Shown here piece after piece: positions 45,718 to 57,928 of a stretch of 64,000 nt of DNA (position 1 is the stretch's first letter; every line of letters begins with the position of its first letter). The position numbers were made by a program, and so were the translations under genes. Under the pieces are notes generated by a model. The model was not told where the DNA came from. It ran no database searches and saw only the letters and a program-made list of their open reading frames with translations. The stretch lies in assembly GCF_000208745.1 (NCBI RefSeq), contig NC_030850.1, positions 16,459,710 through 16,523,709 of the forward strand. The letters run 5' to 3'. The stretch comes from Theobroma cacao. Lineage: Eukaryota > Streptophyta > Magnoliopsida > Malvales > Malvaceae.

Positions 45718-45985
45718 ATTCTATTGATACATTCAATGATGTATCGATAGAATTGGAATTGGGATGAACATCTATCGATGCATTGTCAAAATGTATCGAT
45801 AGATTTGAAACAAGGGGTATTTAATGGAAAAAGTATCGATAGATTTCCCCATATATCGATACATTTTGGGTAGTAAGCATTTTTCTTGATTTCTATCAAT
45901 ACATTGCCTCATTTATTGATAGATTTGAATGAAACCCATGCAAATGTATCAATACATTCCCAAATTTATCGATACATCCCTAGGT
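45718..45985. repeat. cluster of TATCGATA-type palindromes in gypsy LTR
   Basis: About eleven copies of ATGTATCGATAGATT or close variants in either orientation within 270 bp (for example near 45744, 45769, 45797, 45835, 45855, 45895, 45916, 45947 and 45968). The same cluster is found in the inverted LTR at about 61720-61860. Confidence 0.8.
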
Positions 45986-47981
45986 ATTAGTAAAAATAAA
46001 AAAAGTTTTAGGGTGCCCGTTCATTTAAAATAAAACCCAAACTCTTTCTCTCTATCAAACCTCTGAAACCCTAACCCTCAAACTAATTTTTAAAGCCATT
46101 TGAAGTAGATCGGAGCTTAGGAAACATTTATGGAGGTAAGATTAAATGTTTTTATCGATTGATTTTCAATTTAGTTTGTTAACAACTTAGAATCATTTGA
46201 TCTAGCTTAGGTGAAATTTCCTTCCATTGAGTTTATTCGGGATTTAACGCTAAGATTTGGGCAACCCAGCTACTAAAGGTTAGGATTTAGCTCATTGTTG
46301 AAGAATTTGTGCTTTCATAAGGGATTGTTAGAAATTAGGTTATTTTTGAAAAGTTGGAGAATTTTTTAAAGTTAGCAAATAATTATTATTTTGATGTTTT
46401 GATGTGTTTTAAGGGGGAAATACAGGCTATTGATGTATTTATGAGTTGAAGGATCATTAGAGGCTAAAAGTTAAGCTTGGCTGTGGGAGCACTTTCGATT
46501 GTCTCCATGAGTGGGTTTTATCTGAAAGCATGTGTTGCTTATTGCATTGTTAATGCATTGCTGTGGGACTAGAATAATTTGTATTGAATATAATTGCTTA
46601 GATGAATGTGCTTAGGCTAGAGAACAAATTATATATGTGATTATACGTGTTGTGTGCTGTGGCCTTAGTGGCAATTGTTTGAGCCTAGACTTGGAGGTTT
46701 AGTAAATATGATGGACGTCTAGAAGTAGTTTACTTCAAACATTGAACCTCATGGAGGATTACGATCATTTGATGCCTTAGAGATTTAAGGGCACTTAGAT
46801 TTATATTGGGCTTGTAAATGATTAAAGCTCGATAAATGTGGTTTATGATATAAATGTGGATATATGTGATATTGAAAGCATGATGGCTTCACTTATGGAT
46901 TTATATTTCATCCGATAATGAAAATTTCGGATGTTGATTTGATTGAGGTTGAGTGGAGTCTTACACCTTGTCATTGTGTATGCCTACAAGGATGGTGGTA
47001 AGTAGGGGCTGTGGTATAAATCTCGCTTGTGATTCCTGCCTGTAGAGTTATGATGCCATCCGTTAAGACTACTCTAGATGATGATTATGTTTATGATGCC
47101 ATCTGTTGATATTACTCTGGGTGATGATTATGTTTATGATGCCATCCGTTGGGAGATTACTCCAGATGATAACTTTGATTCTCCACCCATTGCTTCGGCA
47201 CGCGTGTGATTTGACTTTCTGCCAATGATTTAGCACTGAGCATGATTTGACTTTGTTGATTGGCCATTGTGTGTGATTTGATGATGTCTAGGGGAGGACC
47301 ACTCTACGATTGTGATATAAATTATCGTTGTTATGATATAGCCTTGGATAGGCAAAGGGAGGGGTTTGAAATTAATATGATACTTTGGCAACTAGAGTGT
47401 GCCAATGGAAAATAACATTAAATGGCTTTGAGGATAAGCCTAGTGATATACTACTTGTGTAGACTCCTAAGGATGAATGATATGCCCTTACCATTGGAGA
47501 TGTTTGTTAGAACTTTTGGTTGCACTGAGAATGCAATATATGTATTGTCAATTATATATATTTATATTTGATTTATCTGCACCTTTCATTGAGTATTAGA
47601 TGACTCATTTATTCATTGTATCATATGCAAATAAATAGACCATAGAACTGCATGGCAAAGGTCGTCCATTGATAGACCAATTTTGGCATATGATAGGTCC
47701 ACATCCTGACATGTCCATTCTGCTGAGTCTGTCATGAGCTTCCATTTTTAGAGTTTGATTTAGCTTGTTATGTGTGTAGGCTAATGTACGGCTTTATGAA
47801 TATTGTGTTAAAACTTATGTACAAACAATGTGACAGGGATAATTTTATATATATTTTGATTTAATTTATGTTCATGATTGTCTATGATGTGCAATCCCTT
47901 GGCTAATGATGTATGAAATGATTTTAATATGAAATTTTGAAGCTTGCTCGAGTCCCCTAGGCTTCACTTTTCAGACTCGTG

Positions 47982-49130
47982 TGTTGACTTCATTAGTTTT
48001 TGATGATAATAAAACATTCCCATTTATTTATGTCTAATAATGCTACTTGAGTGTGCAAGTTGAAAAATGTATGGTAATAATGAAATAATCATTAAAAAGC
48101 AAACATCAAATCCCATAAGAATGAGGAGGGAGTAAGTCAACTAAACTTAAAAGTAAAGATGGCTAGTTTAGAAACAGAACCAACTTAATTGACTAAGAGA
48201 TATTGTTAGTCGACTAAGTGCTTACTACCAGAAGCTGAGTTTAGAAAGAAAACCAATTTAATCGACTAAGAGGAATCGTTAGTCGACTAAGAGCCTACTG
48301 CCTGAAACTGGGATCAGAAGATAGAACCAATTTAATCGACTAAGAAGTATGTTAGTCGACTAAGAGCTTTCTGTCTGAAAATTTGAATTTGAAACTAGAA
48401 GACAGATTAACAGCTAGAACCAACTCCAACTATTTCCAACAGTCAGAATTTGTCAAGCATCCATCAGAGATGTTTCTTCGAGTATAAAAACCCTTCCTAA
48501 TGGCTAAGAAACTGATTCAAGGCTTTCAAGAACAAAAAGAGCTCAAAGACCAGCAAAAACTCTCTGCATTCTTTCTGCATTTCACTCCTATCATTGTAAA
48601 AGATTCAAGCACTTCACTTTGTACCACTTAGATCAAGTCAGTGATCAGGGGGTACACCTTTATTTCTCTTCTCCTTGTATACTTAGAGTGTGCGAGACAC
48701 TGTAAGTGAATTTATTCAAGCTTGGATTGCTTGTTTGGGTGTATAGGTTATAACTTAGCCTAGAAAAGTTAGTTTGGGTTTTGGTTGATCCCAGAGGAAA
48801 ACCATTGTAAAAGGTTGTGGCTAAGCCTGCTAAAAGCCATTGTAAAGCTTGGTGGGAGTTTGGGAATTCCACAGTTTTAGTGAGTTGACTTCAAAAATCC
48901 TTGGTTGAACAATCAAGGTAGTGGATGTAGGTTTTTGACTGAACCACTCTAAATTCTAATGCATTGTCTGCCCTGTTTTTGTTTTTGTTTTCATTTCTTC
49001 TTAAATTATTCTTTTATCTTGCTTTAGTCTTCTCATTGTTAATCCTTAACTTGCATGAAATTAGAAGTCAATTTCGTAAAAGCTAAAAAGTGCTATTCAC
49101 CCCCATTAGCACATTTACTTGGGACCAATA
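47982..49130 (+). repeat. 5' LTR of SIRE-type copia element
   Basis: 1149 bp from TGTTGACTTCATTAG to TTGGGACCAATA. It contains six TTAATCGACTAAG / TTAGTCGACTAAG sites in three ~60-bp tandem units (48188-48365) and the downstream block CTACTTGAGTGTGCAAG near its start. Confidence 0.9.
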
Positions 49131-49132
49131 AG

Positions 49133-49144
49133 TGGTATCAGAGC
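49133..49144 (+). other. primer binding site (initiator tRNA-Met type)
   Basis: TGGTATCAGAGC, complementary to the 3' end of plant initiator tRNA-Met, two bases after the 5' LTR. Confidence 0.9.
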
Positions 49145-49187
49145 CTATCCCTCTTTATGAAGGCTTAACATCCTAAGGGAGATCCTA

Positions 49188-50700
49188 ATGGCTCTTCAAA
49201 AATCAGTAGTTGCTGAGGGACAATCAACAAATAGACCACCTCTGTTTGATGGCTCAAATTACCCCTATTGGAGTACTAGAATGTCAATATATATAAGGGC
49301 AATAGACTATGAGATATGGGATGTCATTATTAATGGACCTTTCATTCCCTCAACTTTAAACGTAGTGACCAACGAGATGATTCCTAAGCTAAGGTCTGAA
49401 TGGACCGAAGCTAAAACCAAAAGAGTCCAAACAAATTTTAATGCAATCAATACACTGCATTGTGCTTTAACTCCCACTGAATTCAACAAAGTGTCGAGTT
49501 GTACCACAGCTAAACAAGTGTGGGACAAACTTAAGATTATTCATGAAAGGACTTCACAAGTTAAGGAGTCCAAAATAGCTCTCTTAACCCACAACTAAGA
49601 GATGTTGAAGATGAAACTTGGTGAAGATATCACCAACATGCTAGATAGGTTCACAAACATCACAAATAAACTCAATCAACTAGGCAAACCAATTCTCGAA
49701 CATGAAATTGTCAAAAGACTTCTTAGAAGTCTGCCTAAAAATCAAAAGCCAAAGGTGATTGCCATTTGTGAAGCCAAGGACTTAAATATCATAACTCTTG
49801 ATGAAATTTGTGGGCCTCTTCTTACTCACGAGTTGGAACTTAAGGAAGAGGAAGAAGAAGACAAGAGAGAAGCTAAAGAAAAGATGAAAAGCATTGCCTT
49901 AAAAGCAAACATCCTTGAAGAAGAATTGGATAGTCTATCTTGTGATGATGATGAGGAATTGGCTATGGTTGCAAGAAGGTTCAGAAAGCTTATGAGCCAA
50001 AGAGACCGGAGATTGGCTAAGAGAAGGTGTAAAAGAGATCAAGGCTCTTCATGGAGAACTAAAATAAAAATGAGTCCAATTAGAAAGAAGAGCTTATATG
50101 CTTGGAATGCAAGAAGCTGAGACACTTCAAGTCAGAATGCCCCTTGCTGAAGGAAAAAATGCCAAAGAAAAGCAAAAAATTAAAGAAGGCAATGGTGGTT
50201 GTAACTTGGTTAGATAGTGATATTTCAAGTTCTGATGTTGAAAAAGAAAAAGTTGAAGAAAGAGCAAATTTATCTCTGATGGCAAGGGATGATGAATCCG
50301 AGGTATCTTCAACTCCTTGTGATATCTCTATTGATGAACTTCAAGAAGAGTATGAATGTCTTTATGATGAATTTAAAAAATTTGCTTCAAAATACAAGTT
50401 TTTAAAGAAAAAAACTACATCTCTTGAGACATATTTAGAAAAGATTAGACATGACTTTAATTCTATTTTTGAATAAAGAAACATTCTTCAAAAAGAACTA
50501 GAACATTCAAAAACAGATTATGAAATTCTAAAATTGGAAATGGAAAATAAAACTGAAGCTTTACAAAAAATAATTGAAGAAAATGCTACTTTTAAGAATA
50601 TGAGAAAAAAAACTTCAAGAAGAAATACATACTCCAAGAAAAATTCTGAGAAGGTATCATCTAGATGTTATATTTGTGATAGAATTGATCATTTATAGTA
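49188..50700 (+). pseudogene. copia gag remnant
   Basis: Starts MALQKSVVAEGQSTNRPPLF at 49188, followed by FDGSNYPYWSTRMSIYIR and KQVWDKLKIIHERTSQVKES, the UBN2-type gag domain. A stop ends the first frame at 49596-49598; the same frame continues as EMLKMKLGEDI. A CCHC knuckle (CLECKKLRHFKSEC, CX2CX4HX4C intact) lies at about 50096-50140, one frame over from the preceding text. A second knuckle near 50667 (CYICDRIDH) has lost its last cysteine to a stop. The element therefore cannot make an intact nucleocapsid. Confidence 0.85.
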
Positions 50701-50830
50701 TAATTACTATAAAAAAGGAAGCATGCAGAAAACAAGAAAGATTTGGGGTTCAAAAGGATCCTATATTGCAGCTAACCTTCAAGGACCCATCAAGGTTTCA
50801 GTATCTATTAAGAAAAACTGAAAATTTGTT

Positions 50831-53800
50831 TTGCAGGTTGAGCTAAAGCTAAAAGACACATGTTCAAGAGCTCAACTAAAGGAGAAACAGCCTTGGTATA
50901 TGGACAGTGGCTGCTCAAGGCACATGACTAGAAACGAAATGCTATTTGCTCAACTTGACAAGAAAAAAGGAGGTATCGTATCCTTTGGTGATGATTCGAA
51001 AGGTAGAATTCATGGCACAGGAACGGTTGGTAAGAACTCTCAAACTCAAATTAGTCATGTGTTGTTGGTTAAAGGATTGAAACACAATTGATTAAGTATA
51101 AGCCAATTGTGTGATAAAGGTTTTAAGGTATGCTTCAGCTCAAATAAATGTGAAGTGATAGATATAAGTACTAACAAAGTTTCATTCATAAGAAAAAGAA
51201 TTAAGAATGTGTATGTTATATTTCTTGAAGACCTTGAGATTAATTGTGAAACATGTCTTATGGAAAACGTTGAAAATGATGGCTAACTATGGCATAGGAG
51301 ATTTGGACATGTGAGCATGCATACCATCTCAAAATTGCTAAGAAAAAAAATTCTAGTTATAGGATTGCCTAAGCTTAAATTGGAGAATGATCAAATTTGT
51401 GATGCATGCCAACTAGGTAAACAAATTAGAACATCTTTCAAAACCAAGAAGGTTGTCTCCACCTCTACACCTCTTGAACTATTGCACATTGATTTATTTG
51501 GACCAAATAGCACAACTAGCCTAGAAAGCAAATCATATGGATTTGTGATAGTTGATGACTACTTTAGATATACTTGGGTCTGCTTTCTTACTTATAAGAA
51601 TGATGCTCTACCTGCTTTTATCAATCATTATAGGAAAGCTGAAAATGAAAAAGGATTTTTCATAGTTAGCATTAGAAGTGATCATGGAGGTAAATTTAAG
51701 GGAGACTATTGTAATGAAAAAGGATTGGATCATAATTTCTCAACACCTAGAACACCTCAACAAAATGGGGTTGTAGAAAGAAAAAATTGAATCTTGAAAG
51801 AAATGGCCTGAACCATGCTTTGTGAAACCAATATACCAAAGTACTTTTGGGCAGAAGCTGTCAACATAGCAGCTTACATCCTCAATAAAGTCTTAATAAG
51901 GGCCATGATATCAAAAACCCCATATGAACTATACAAAGGTAGAAAACCAAACATCTCTCACCTTAGAAGCTTTGGCTGTAAATGCTTTGTGTTAAACAAT
52001 GGAAAACATCCTCTAGGAAAGTTTGATGCTAAGAGTGATGAGGCTATATTTCTAGGATATGCATTGAACTTAAAAGCTTATGGAGTCTTTAACAAAAGAT
52101 CTTTAATCATTGAGGAGTCTATCGATGTAGTTTTTGATGAATCCAATGCCTTGCAAAGGAAATTCCTGCTGATGAAGATGATACGGCTGACCTTAAAAGA
52201 CAAATGGAAGAAATGATCCTAGATAACAAGAAAAACAGTGAAGAAAATTTCCCAAGAAGAGAAATAGAACCTTCACCCTTAGAAACCTTGCAAAGGACTG
52301 AAAATCTACATAATGATCTTTCAAAGAGCTGGAGGTATATCACGGATCATCCACAAGAACAAATCATAGGTGATCTTTCTCAAGGAGTTAGAACTAGGAG
52401 AGGAACTAGAGAAACATGTGAATTCACAACTTTCATCTCACAAATTGAGCTTAAAAGCTTTGAGAAGGTAAAAAAAGTAGAAAGCTGAATTTTGGCCATG
52501 CAAGAATAGCTTGAAAATTTGAGAGAAACCAAGTATGGACACTAGTTTCTAGGCCATTAAATCATCCCATTGTAGGCACAAAATGGGTGTTTAGAAATAA
52601 GGTAGATGAGCAAGGAAATGTTATTAGGAATAAAGTTAGGCTAGTGGCTCAAGGGTATAATTAAGAGGAAGGCATTGACTATGATGAAACATTTGCACCT
52701 ATTCCTAAGATAAAAGCCATTAGATTATTGCTTGCATTTGCATGTTTCATGAACTTCAAATTATTCCAAATGGATGTAAAAAGTGCATTTTTAAATGGCT
52801 TCATTCAGGAAGAAGTCTATGTTGAACAACCCCCGGATTTGAGGACTTTGAAAAACCAGATTATGTCTTCAAACTTCAGAAGGCCTTGTATGGATTAAAA
52901 CAAGCTCTAAGAGCTTGGTATGAGAGACTCTCTAGGTTTTTAGTTGAGAAAAGATAGAGTAGAGGAAGGATTGACACAACATTATTTATTAAGAAATGCA
53001 TGAATGATTTAATTGTTGTTCAAATTTATGTGAATGATATTATATTTGGTGCTACTAATGAGAATTTGTGCTAGAACATTGCTAAGGAAATGCAGGGTGA
53101 ATTTGAAATGAGCATGATGGGCAAATTGAAATTCTTTCTTGGCCTCCAAATCAAGCAATGCAAGGATGGCATCTTTTTAAACCAAGAAAGATACATTCAA
53201 GACATGCTGAAAAGGTTTGATATACTGAAGCTAAAGTCAATAAGCACTCCAATGAGTCTCTTTACCAAGCTTGATAAAGATGAAAAAGGGAAGAACGTTG
53301 ATCAAAAGCTTTATAGAGGTATGATTGGATCCTTGCTATACTTAACTGCTAGTAGGCCTGATATTCAATTTAGTGTATGTTTGTGTATACGGTTTCAATC
53401 ACAACCTAAAGAGTCACACTTGACTGCTGTAAAAAGAATCTTTAGGTACCTTATAAACACACAAAATTTAGGATTGTGGTATCCTAGAGGAACATCCTTC
53501 AATCTTATTGGATATTCAGATGCAGACTTTGCTTGAAGCAAAATAGATAGAAAGAGCAATAGTGGAACATGTCAGTTTCTAGGAGATATGCTCGTGTCCT
53601 AGTCGAGTAAAAAATAAAACTCAGTTGCACTCTACATAACTAAAGTTGAATATATTTCTTTAAGTAGTTGTTGTGCTCAAATTTTGTGGATTAAACAACA
53701 ATTAAAAGACTTTGGAATAATCTTGCATAATGTACCAATATTTTGTGATAATGCAAGTGCCATAAACATCTCAAAGAATCCTGTCCAGCACTCTAAGACC

Positions 53801-53977
53801 AAACATATTGAGATTAGGCATCACTTTGTTAGAGCCCATGTGAGGAAAAGAGACATTAAGATTGAATTCGTTAACACATTACAACAATTAGCTGATATAT
53901 TCACCAAGCCCCTAAATGAGGAAAGATTTTGTGAAATTAGAAGAAATTTAGGGATGGTTAATGTGCAGGAGCTATAA
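50831..53977 (+). pseudogene. copia pol remnant: protease, integrase, RT, RNase H
   Basis: Domains in order: protease (WYMDSGCSRHMT near 50892), the integrase zinc region with CDACQLGKQ, the integrase core (HIDLFGP, RSDHGGKF, TPQQNGVVERKN), RT ([34 protein letters not shown], then YVNDIIFG in place of YVDD at ~53027) and RNase H (IGYSDADFA, CDNASAINISKNP, HIEIRHHFVR), ending at 53977. Stops replace Arg, Gln, Gly or Trp at several conserved places (after VERKN, in MA*TML, GYN*EEG, DADFA*SK and LVS*SSKK), and at least one frameshift lies near 52850. The YVND change alone would cripple RT. Confidence 0.9.
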
Positions 53978-54408
53978 GAAAATTTTTGAGCTTTCTATTC
54001 ACAAGATAATAGGCACTTAGTTGATTAAGAGAATCGCTTAATCAGCTAAGAGTATTCTGTCTCTTTAAATAATAAGACTCAGTTAGAAAGAGAAAGGACT
54101 TAGTTAGTTAAGGAACCAAGATATAATGAATAAAATAATAAAAAGAAACAGAGATAGGCTACTGGGTGAAGAAAAAGGAAAGAAAAATCGCTTAACTGAA
54201 ATATTAAAATGAGAAGCAAATTTTTGAATTTTGAAAAAGGGGTACCAACCATATTTAAAGAGGGGGAGATTGACGGTTTTTGAGAAAGTTTAATCTCTTT
54301 TAACTCATTCTTTCTTCATTTACTCTCATCAGAAACTGACCCTCTTAAAATTGAAATTCCTCCTTCCCAAACTTACGAAACCCTAAGCCAAAAACTACTT
54401 AAAACCAA

Positions 54409-55960
54409 ATGGCAAAATCGTCTCTGCCTAAAGACATCCTAGAAAAGAAGAAGAGTAAATGGCCAATGGAAAAGAGTCCACTAACAAAAATTCAGAAAAA
54501 GAAGAAGAAAGTTGAGTCGCCTTTGCAATTGTGAAAACTGGGAAAAAACAGAAAGAGAAGGAATAAAAAGCAGAGAAAAAGAAAGAAAATGAATAACTCT
54601 CCAAGAGAGGTAATCTTTCGTCCTCAAAGTTTAGAAACAAAGTTCATGAGGATAGGTTTAAAAAGATAAAGAAGAGAGTGAACTTGAGGATTTTAGTAAT
54701 GATGGTCTAAATGTCTTCTTAAATGAAAAATAGTTTGTGGTGACTACTGCAGATTTGGGAAGTCTACTGTAGATTGAATATGAAGAGGGTGATTATGAAA
54801 TTCCTGAGAACTATGATCCCTTATCTTTGTGGGAGATAATCACAGTAAAGAGAAAAAGATATTCCTCCAAAAGTTATGCCAGTCTTATGAAAAGCCCTCA
54901 CATTAGAATCCTACATTACTTTATTACTGCAAATATTCATGGGAGAAGTGGCAGTTTCAGCCATGTAAGTTTTCAGGACATGTGGCTAATGGAGTATGCC
55001 TTCAATGCTGCACCACTCAACTTGGGTCGATTCATGATTGAGAGGATGAGAGGAGCTTGTAAAATTGATAAAGTAAATATGCCTTATGGGAATATAATCA
55101 CCTCAGTGGTAAAGAAAAAGGGGATATGGAGCTCAAGGTATGAGAATGATCAAGTAAAAGGCAAGGACCAAGCAATTTAGCTTAAAAGTCTGCCAAAGAT
55201 GGGGTAAAAACTTGAAGGTGAAAAATTTGTTAAAACCCCCAAGGCGTTTGCAATTCTTGCTCAAATAGAGATAGTCCCCTCCCAAATCTTTAACGATAAG
55301 ATTTTAAACTTACTGATGAGGATCGATGGAAAACTCACTGATCAGTCAGCAAAGATGCAACAAATTAAAGAGAAATTAAAAGAACTAGAAAATATGATAA
55401 AGTAAAAAAGAAAGTTTGCTACTGACCCTGCAGCTGAAGACATTTCTGCAATTGGAAGTCCAACACAAGCTGAACAAGCTGCTGAAGATCTTGTCATTCA
55501 AGCTTAAGGTCAATCTAATCAACCAAGGAAATCCCCCTCTCAAAAGCTCCAAAATGAAAAAGAATCCAATGAAGGCATTGAAATGCTTGGATTTTTTGAT
55601 GACAACCCTCCACTTGAGGAATCTCAACCAGAACAGCCTTCTCCTCCTAACTTTGAGGAAGTGTCAATCATGGATATTTTTCATCAAATGGTCAAAGAAG
55701 AACAAGCAGAGAAAGAAGTAGTAAAAGCCAAAGCTCAAACATCAGCATCAGCAAGAAAGTCCCCTGAATCGGTTCACACTACCAAAAAAAGTGAACTTGC
55801 TAATAAAGAGCAAGAACAAGTAGCTACATCCACCAAAGCCAAATCCCAACCGACTGGTAAAGGCAGAAAAACCATGGCCACCAAGACAAAAACCATCAGA
55901 AGAAGAAAATCCTCAAGGCTCACTGATAAAACCAAGCCTGTTGCCAAAACTTCCACTTAG
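54409..55960 (+). pseudogene. SIRE-type extra 3' coding region (degenerate)
   Basis: Between RNase H and the 3' LTR lie 1.5 kb of broken coding sequence: a Lys-rich start (MAKSSLPKDILEKKK) at 54409, a globular section at 54827-55180 (LMKSPHIRILHYFITANIHG, FQDMWLMEYAFNAAPLNLGR), a coiled-coil-like piece near 55310-55400, and a Lys/Thr/Ser-rich basic tail at 55583-55960. SIRE/Maximus copia elements are known for an additional, sometimes called env-like, reading frame here. The middle section resembles the putative plant transposon protein domain seen in such elements. I see no signal peptide or membrane segment, so an envelope role is not supported. Confidence 0.6.
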
Positions 55961-56160
55961 GATCTAGTACAAATCTCAAACACATCCCTTGCGAAATCCT
56001 CATTCCAAAGAGCTTCGCTTGCATCCTCTCCAAAACCCCTTGCTGTTCACTATGGAACAGATAAATCAACTCCCTTAGAATCTTCATCAGCTCTTTGATC
56101 TCACTTTTTGATAATAACAAAAAGGGGGAGTAAAAGAAAGCTTAAGGGAAATAGGAAGAT

Positions 56161-56270
56161 TAGGGAGATAGAAGGTAGGAATGATTTAGGGGCAACTTAG
56201 GAATTAAGCTGTTTTAGAGGAGATAGAAGGTAGGAATAATTTATGAGTAATTTAGGAATTAAGCTATTTT
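56161..56270. repeat. 55-bp tandem duplication upstream of the polypurine tract
   Basis: GAGATAGAAGGTAGGAATGA at 56165 recurs as GAGATAGAAGGTAGGAATAA at 56220, each ending TTAGGAATTAAGCT.TTTT. Confidence 0.85.
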
Positions 56271-56726
56271 TTTTTTGTTTTGGTGATAGTTGAACACTTG
56301 AATTTGGCTCTGCTGTTTAAGTCATTGTGTTGAAAATTAAATGCTGATAAGCTGTTTAAATTACTTTGTTTGTTGATAACTTCCATGGTATTTCTGTTGA
56401 ATTGTGAATGAAATTTGGTTGTGAACAAGTATGGATGCTGATTATGCTTTCATGATATTTTTGTTGGATAGTTTTGAAATGGATAAGGTTTGATAACAAT
56501 AAACTGATGACAGACAGTTAGTTACAATATTGATGATATTTTGTCAAATGCTTATATATATACTTGTCATTCTTTTAAGAAGTAGTAAAAACTTGTTGAA
56601 TTAAAGAATAAAATTATGCATTAAGGGGGAGCACACATTAAGGGGGAGAAAACCCTCATTCTGTGCAAAATAAAAAGGAATTAATGGACATTACGCTGTT
56701 AATCAAGGAATGTTTTGTCATCACCA

Positions 56727-56738
56727 AAAAGGGGGAGA
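56727..56738 (+). other. polypurine tract of copia element
   Basis: AAAAAGGGGGAGA immediately before the 3' LTR. Similar tracts occur upstream at about 54248, 56114, 56626 and 56641. Confidence 0.85.
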
Positions 56739-56739
56739 T

Positions 56740-57886
56740 TGTTGGCTCCATTAGTTTTTGATGATAATAAAACATTCTCATTCATTTATATTTAACAATG
56801 CTACTTGAGTGTGCAGGTTGAAAAATGTATGGTAATAATGAAATAATCATTAAAAAGCAAACATCAAATCCCATAAGAATGAGGAGGGAGTAAGTCAACT
56901 AAACTAAAAAGTAGAGATGGCCAGTTCAGAAACAAACCAACTTAATCGACTAAGAGATATTGTTAGTCGACTAAGTGCTTACTGCCAGAAGCCGAGTTCA
57001 AAAATAAAACTAACTTAATCGACTAAGAGGAATCGTTAGTCGACTAAGAGCCTACTACCTGAAATTGGGATTAGACGACAGAACCAACTTTATCAACTAA
57101 GAAGTATGTTAGTCAACTAAGAGCTCTTTGTCTGAAAATTTGAATTTGAAGCTAGAAGACAAATTAACGGCTAGAACCAACTCCAAACTTTTTTCAATGG
57201 TCAGAATCTATCAAGCACCTATCAGAGATGTTTCTTCAAGTATAAAAACTCTTCCCAATGGCTAAAAAGCTGATCCAAGGCTTCCAAGAATAGAAAGAGC
57301 TCAAAGACCAACAAAAACTCTCTGCATTCTTTCTGCATTTTACTCTTATCTTTGCAAAAGATTTAAGCACTTCACTTTGTACCACTTAGATCAAGTCAGT
57401 GATCATAGGTACACCTTTATTTCTTTTCTCCTTGTATATTTAGAGTGTGCGAGACACTCTAAGTGAATTTATTCAAGCTTGGATTGCTTAATTGGGTGTA
57501 TAGGTTCTAACTTAGCCTAGAAAAGTTAGTTTAGGTTTTGGTTGATCTCAAGAAAAACCATTGTAAAAGGTTGTGGTTGAGCCTGCTAAAAGCTATTGTA
57601 AAGCTTGGTGAAGCTTGGGAATTCCACAGTTTTAGTGAGTTGATTTTGAAAATCCTTGGTTAAACAATCAAGGTAGTGGATGTAGGTTTTTGACCGAACC
57701 ACTCTAAATTCTGGTGCATTGTCTACCCTGTTTTTGTTTTTGTTTTCATTTATTCTTAAATTATTCTCTCATCTTGCTTCAGTCTTTTCATTGTTAATCC
57801 TTAACTTGCACGAAATTCGAAGTCAATTTTGTAAGAGCCAAAAAGTGCTATTCACCCCCTTTAGCACTTTTAGTTGGGACCAACTT
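56740..57886 (+). repeat. 3' LTR of SIRE-type copia element
   Basis: 1147 bp from TGTTGGCTCCATTAG to TTGGGACCAACT, matching the 5' LTR throughout. The six TTARTCGACTAAG-type sites are at about 56942-57122; two have lost CG to CA. Confidence 0.9.
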
Positions 57887-57928
57887 GGTGTTCAGTCACG
57901 AACCCTCGGGTTTGGATTGTAACAAAGT

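Larger units (their letters stand above)
47982..57886 (+). mobile_element. SIRE/Maximus-type Ty1/copia retrotransposon, full length but dead
   Basis: A complete 9.9-kb element: 5' LTR 47982-49130, primer binding site 49133-49144, gag, protease, integrase, RT and RNase H in copia order, an extra 3' coding region at 54409-55960, polypurine tract 56727-56738, and 3' LTR 56740-57886. It is flanked by TCGTG (47977-47981) and TGGTG (57887-57891), a 5-bp target duplication with one change. The two LTRs differ at roughly 5-8% of positions by eye, mostly transitions, so insertion is not recent. Every coding section has stops or frameshifts. It sits in the LTR of a gypsy element. Confidence 0.9.
41057..57924 (+). 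mobile_element. Ty3/gypsy 5' LTR, split by three nested insertions
   Basis: Starts TGTAACACCCCCGATTTTCG at 41057 and ends GGATTGTAACA at 57924, directly before a TGGTATCAGAGC primer binding site. Removing the three insertions (41347-42895, 43119-45717, 47982-57886) leaves about 2.8 kb of LTR. Evidence that the pieces belong together: the solo LTR has flanking duplications of the interrupted sequence, the copia element is flanked by TCGTG and TGGTG, and the inverted relative at 59710-62248 shows the same order of blocks (TGTAACACCCC, TATCGATAGATT cluster, GAACTAGGAAA...AAGGTGAGATT-like block). Confidence 0.75.

Noticed and set aside
54409..55960. Envelope gene in the copia element.
   Set aside because: The extra region has no signal peptide or transmembrane segment and is mostly Lys/Ser/Thr-rich; called only an extra 3' coding region.
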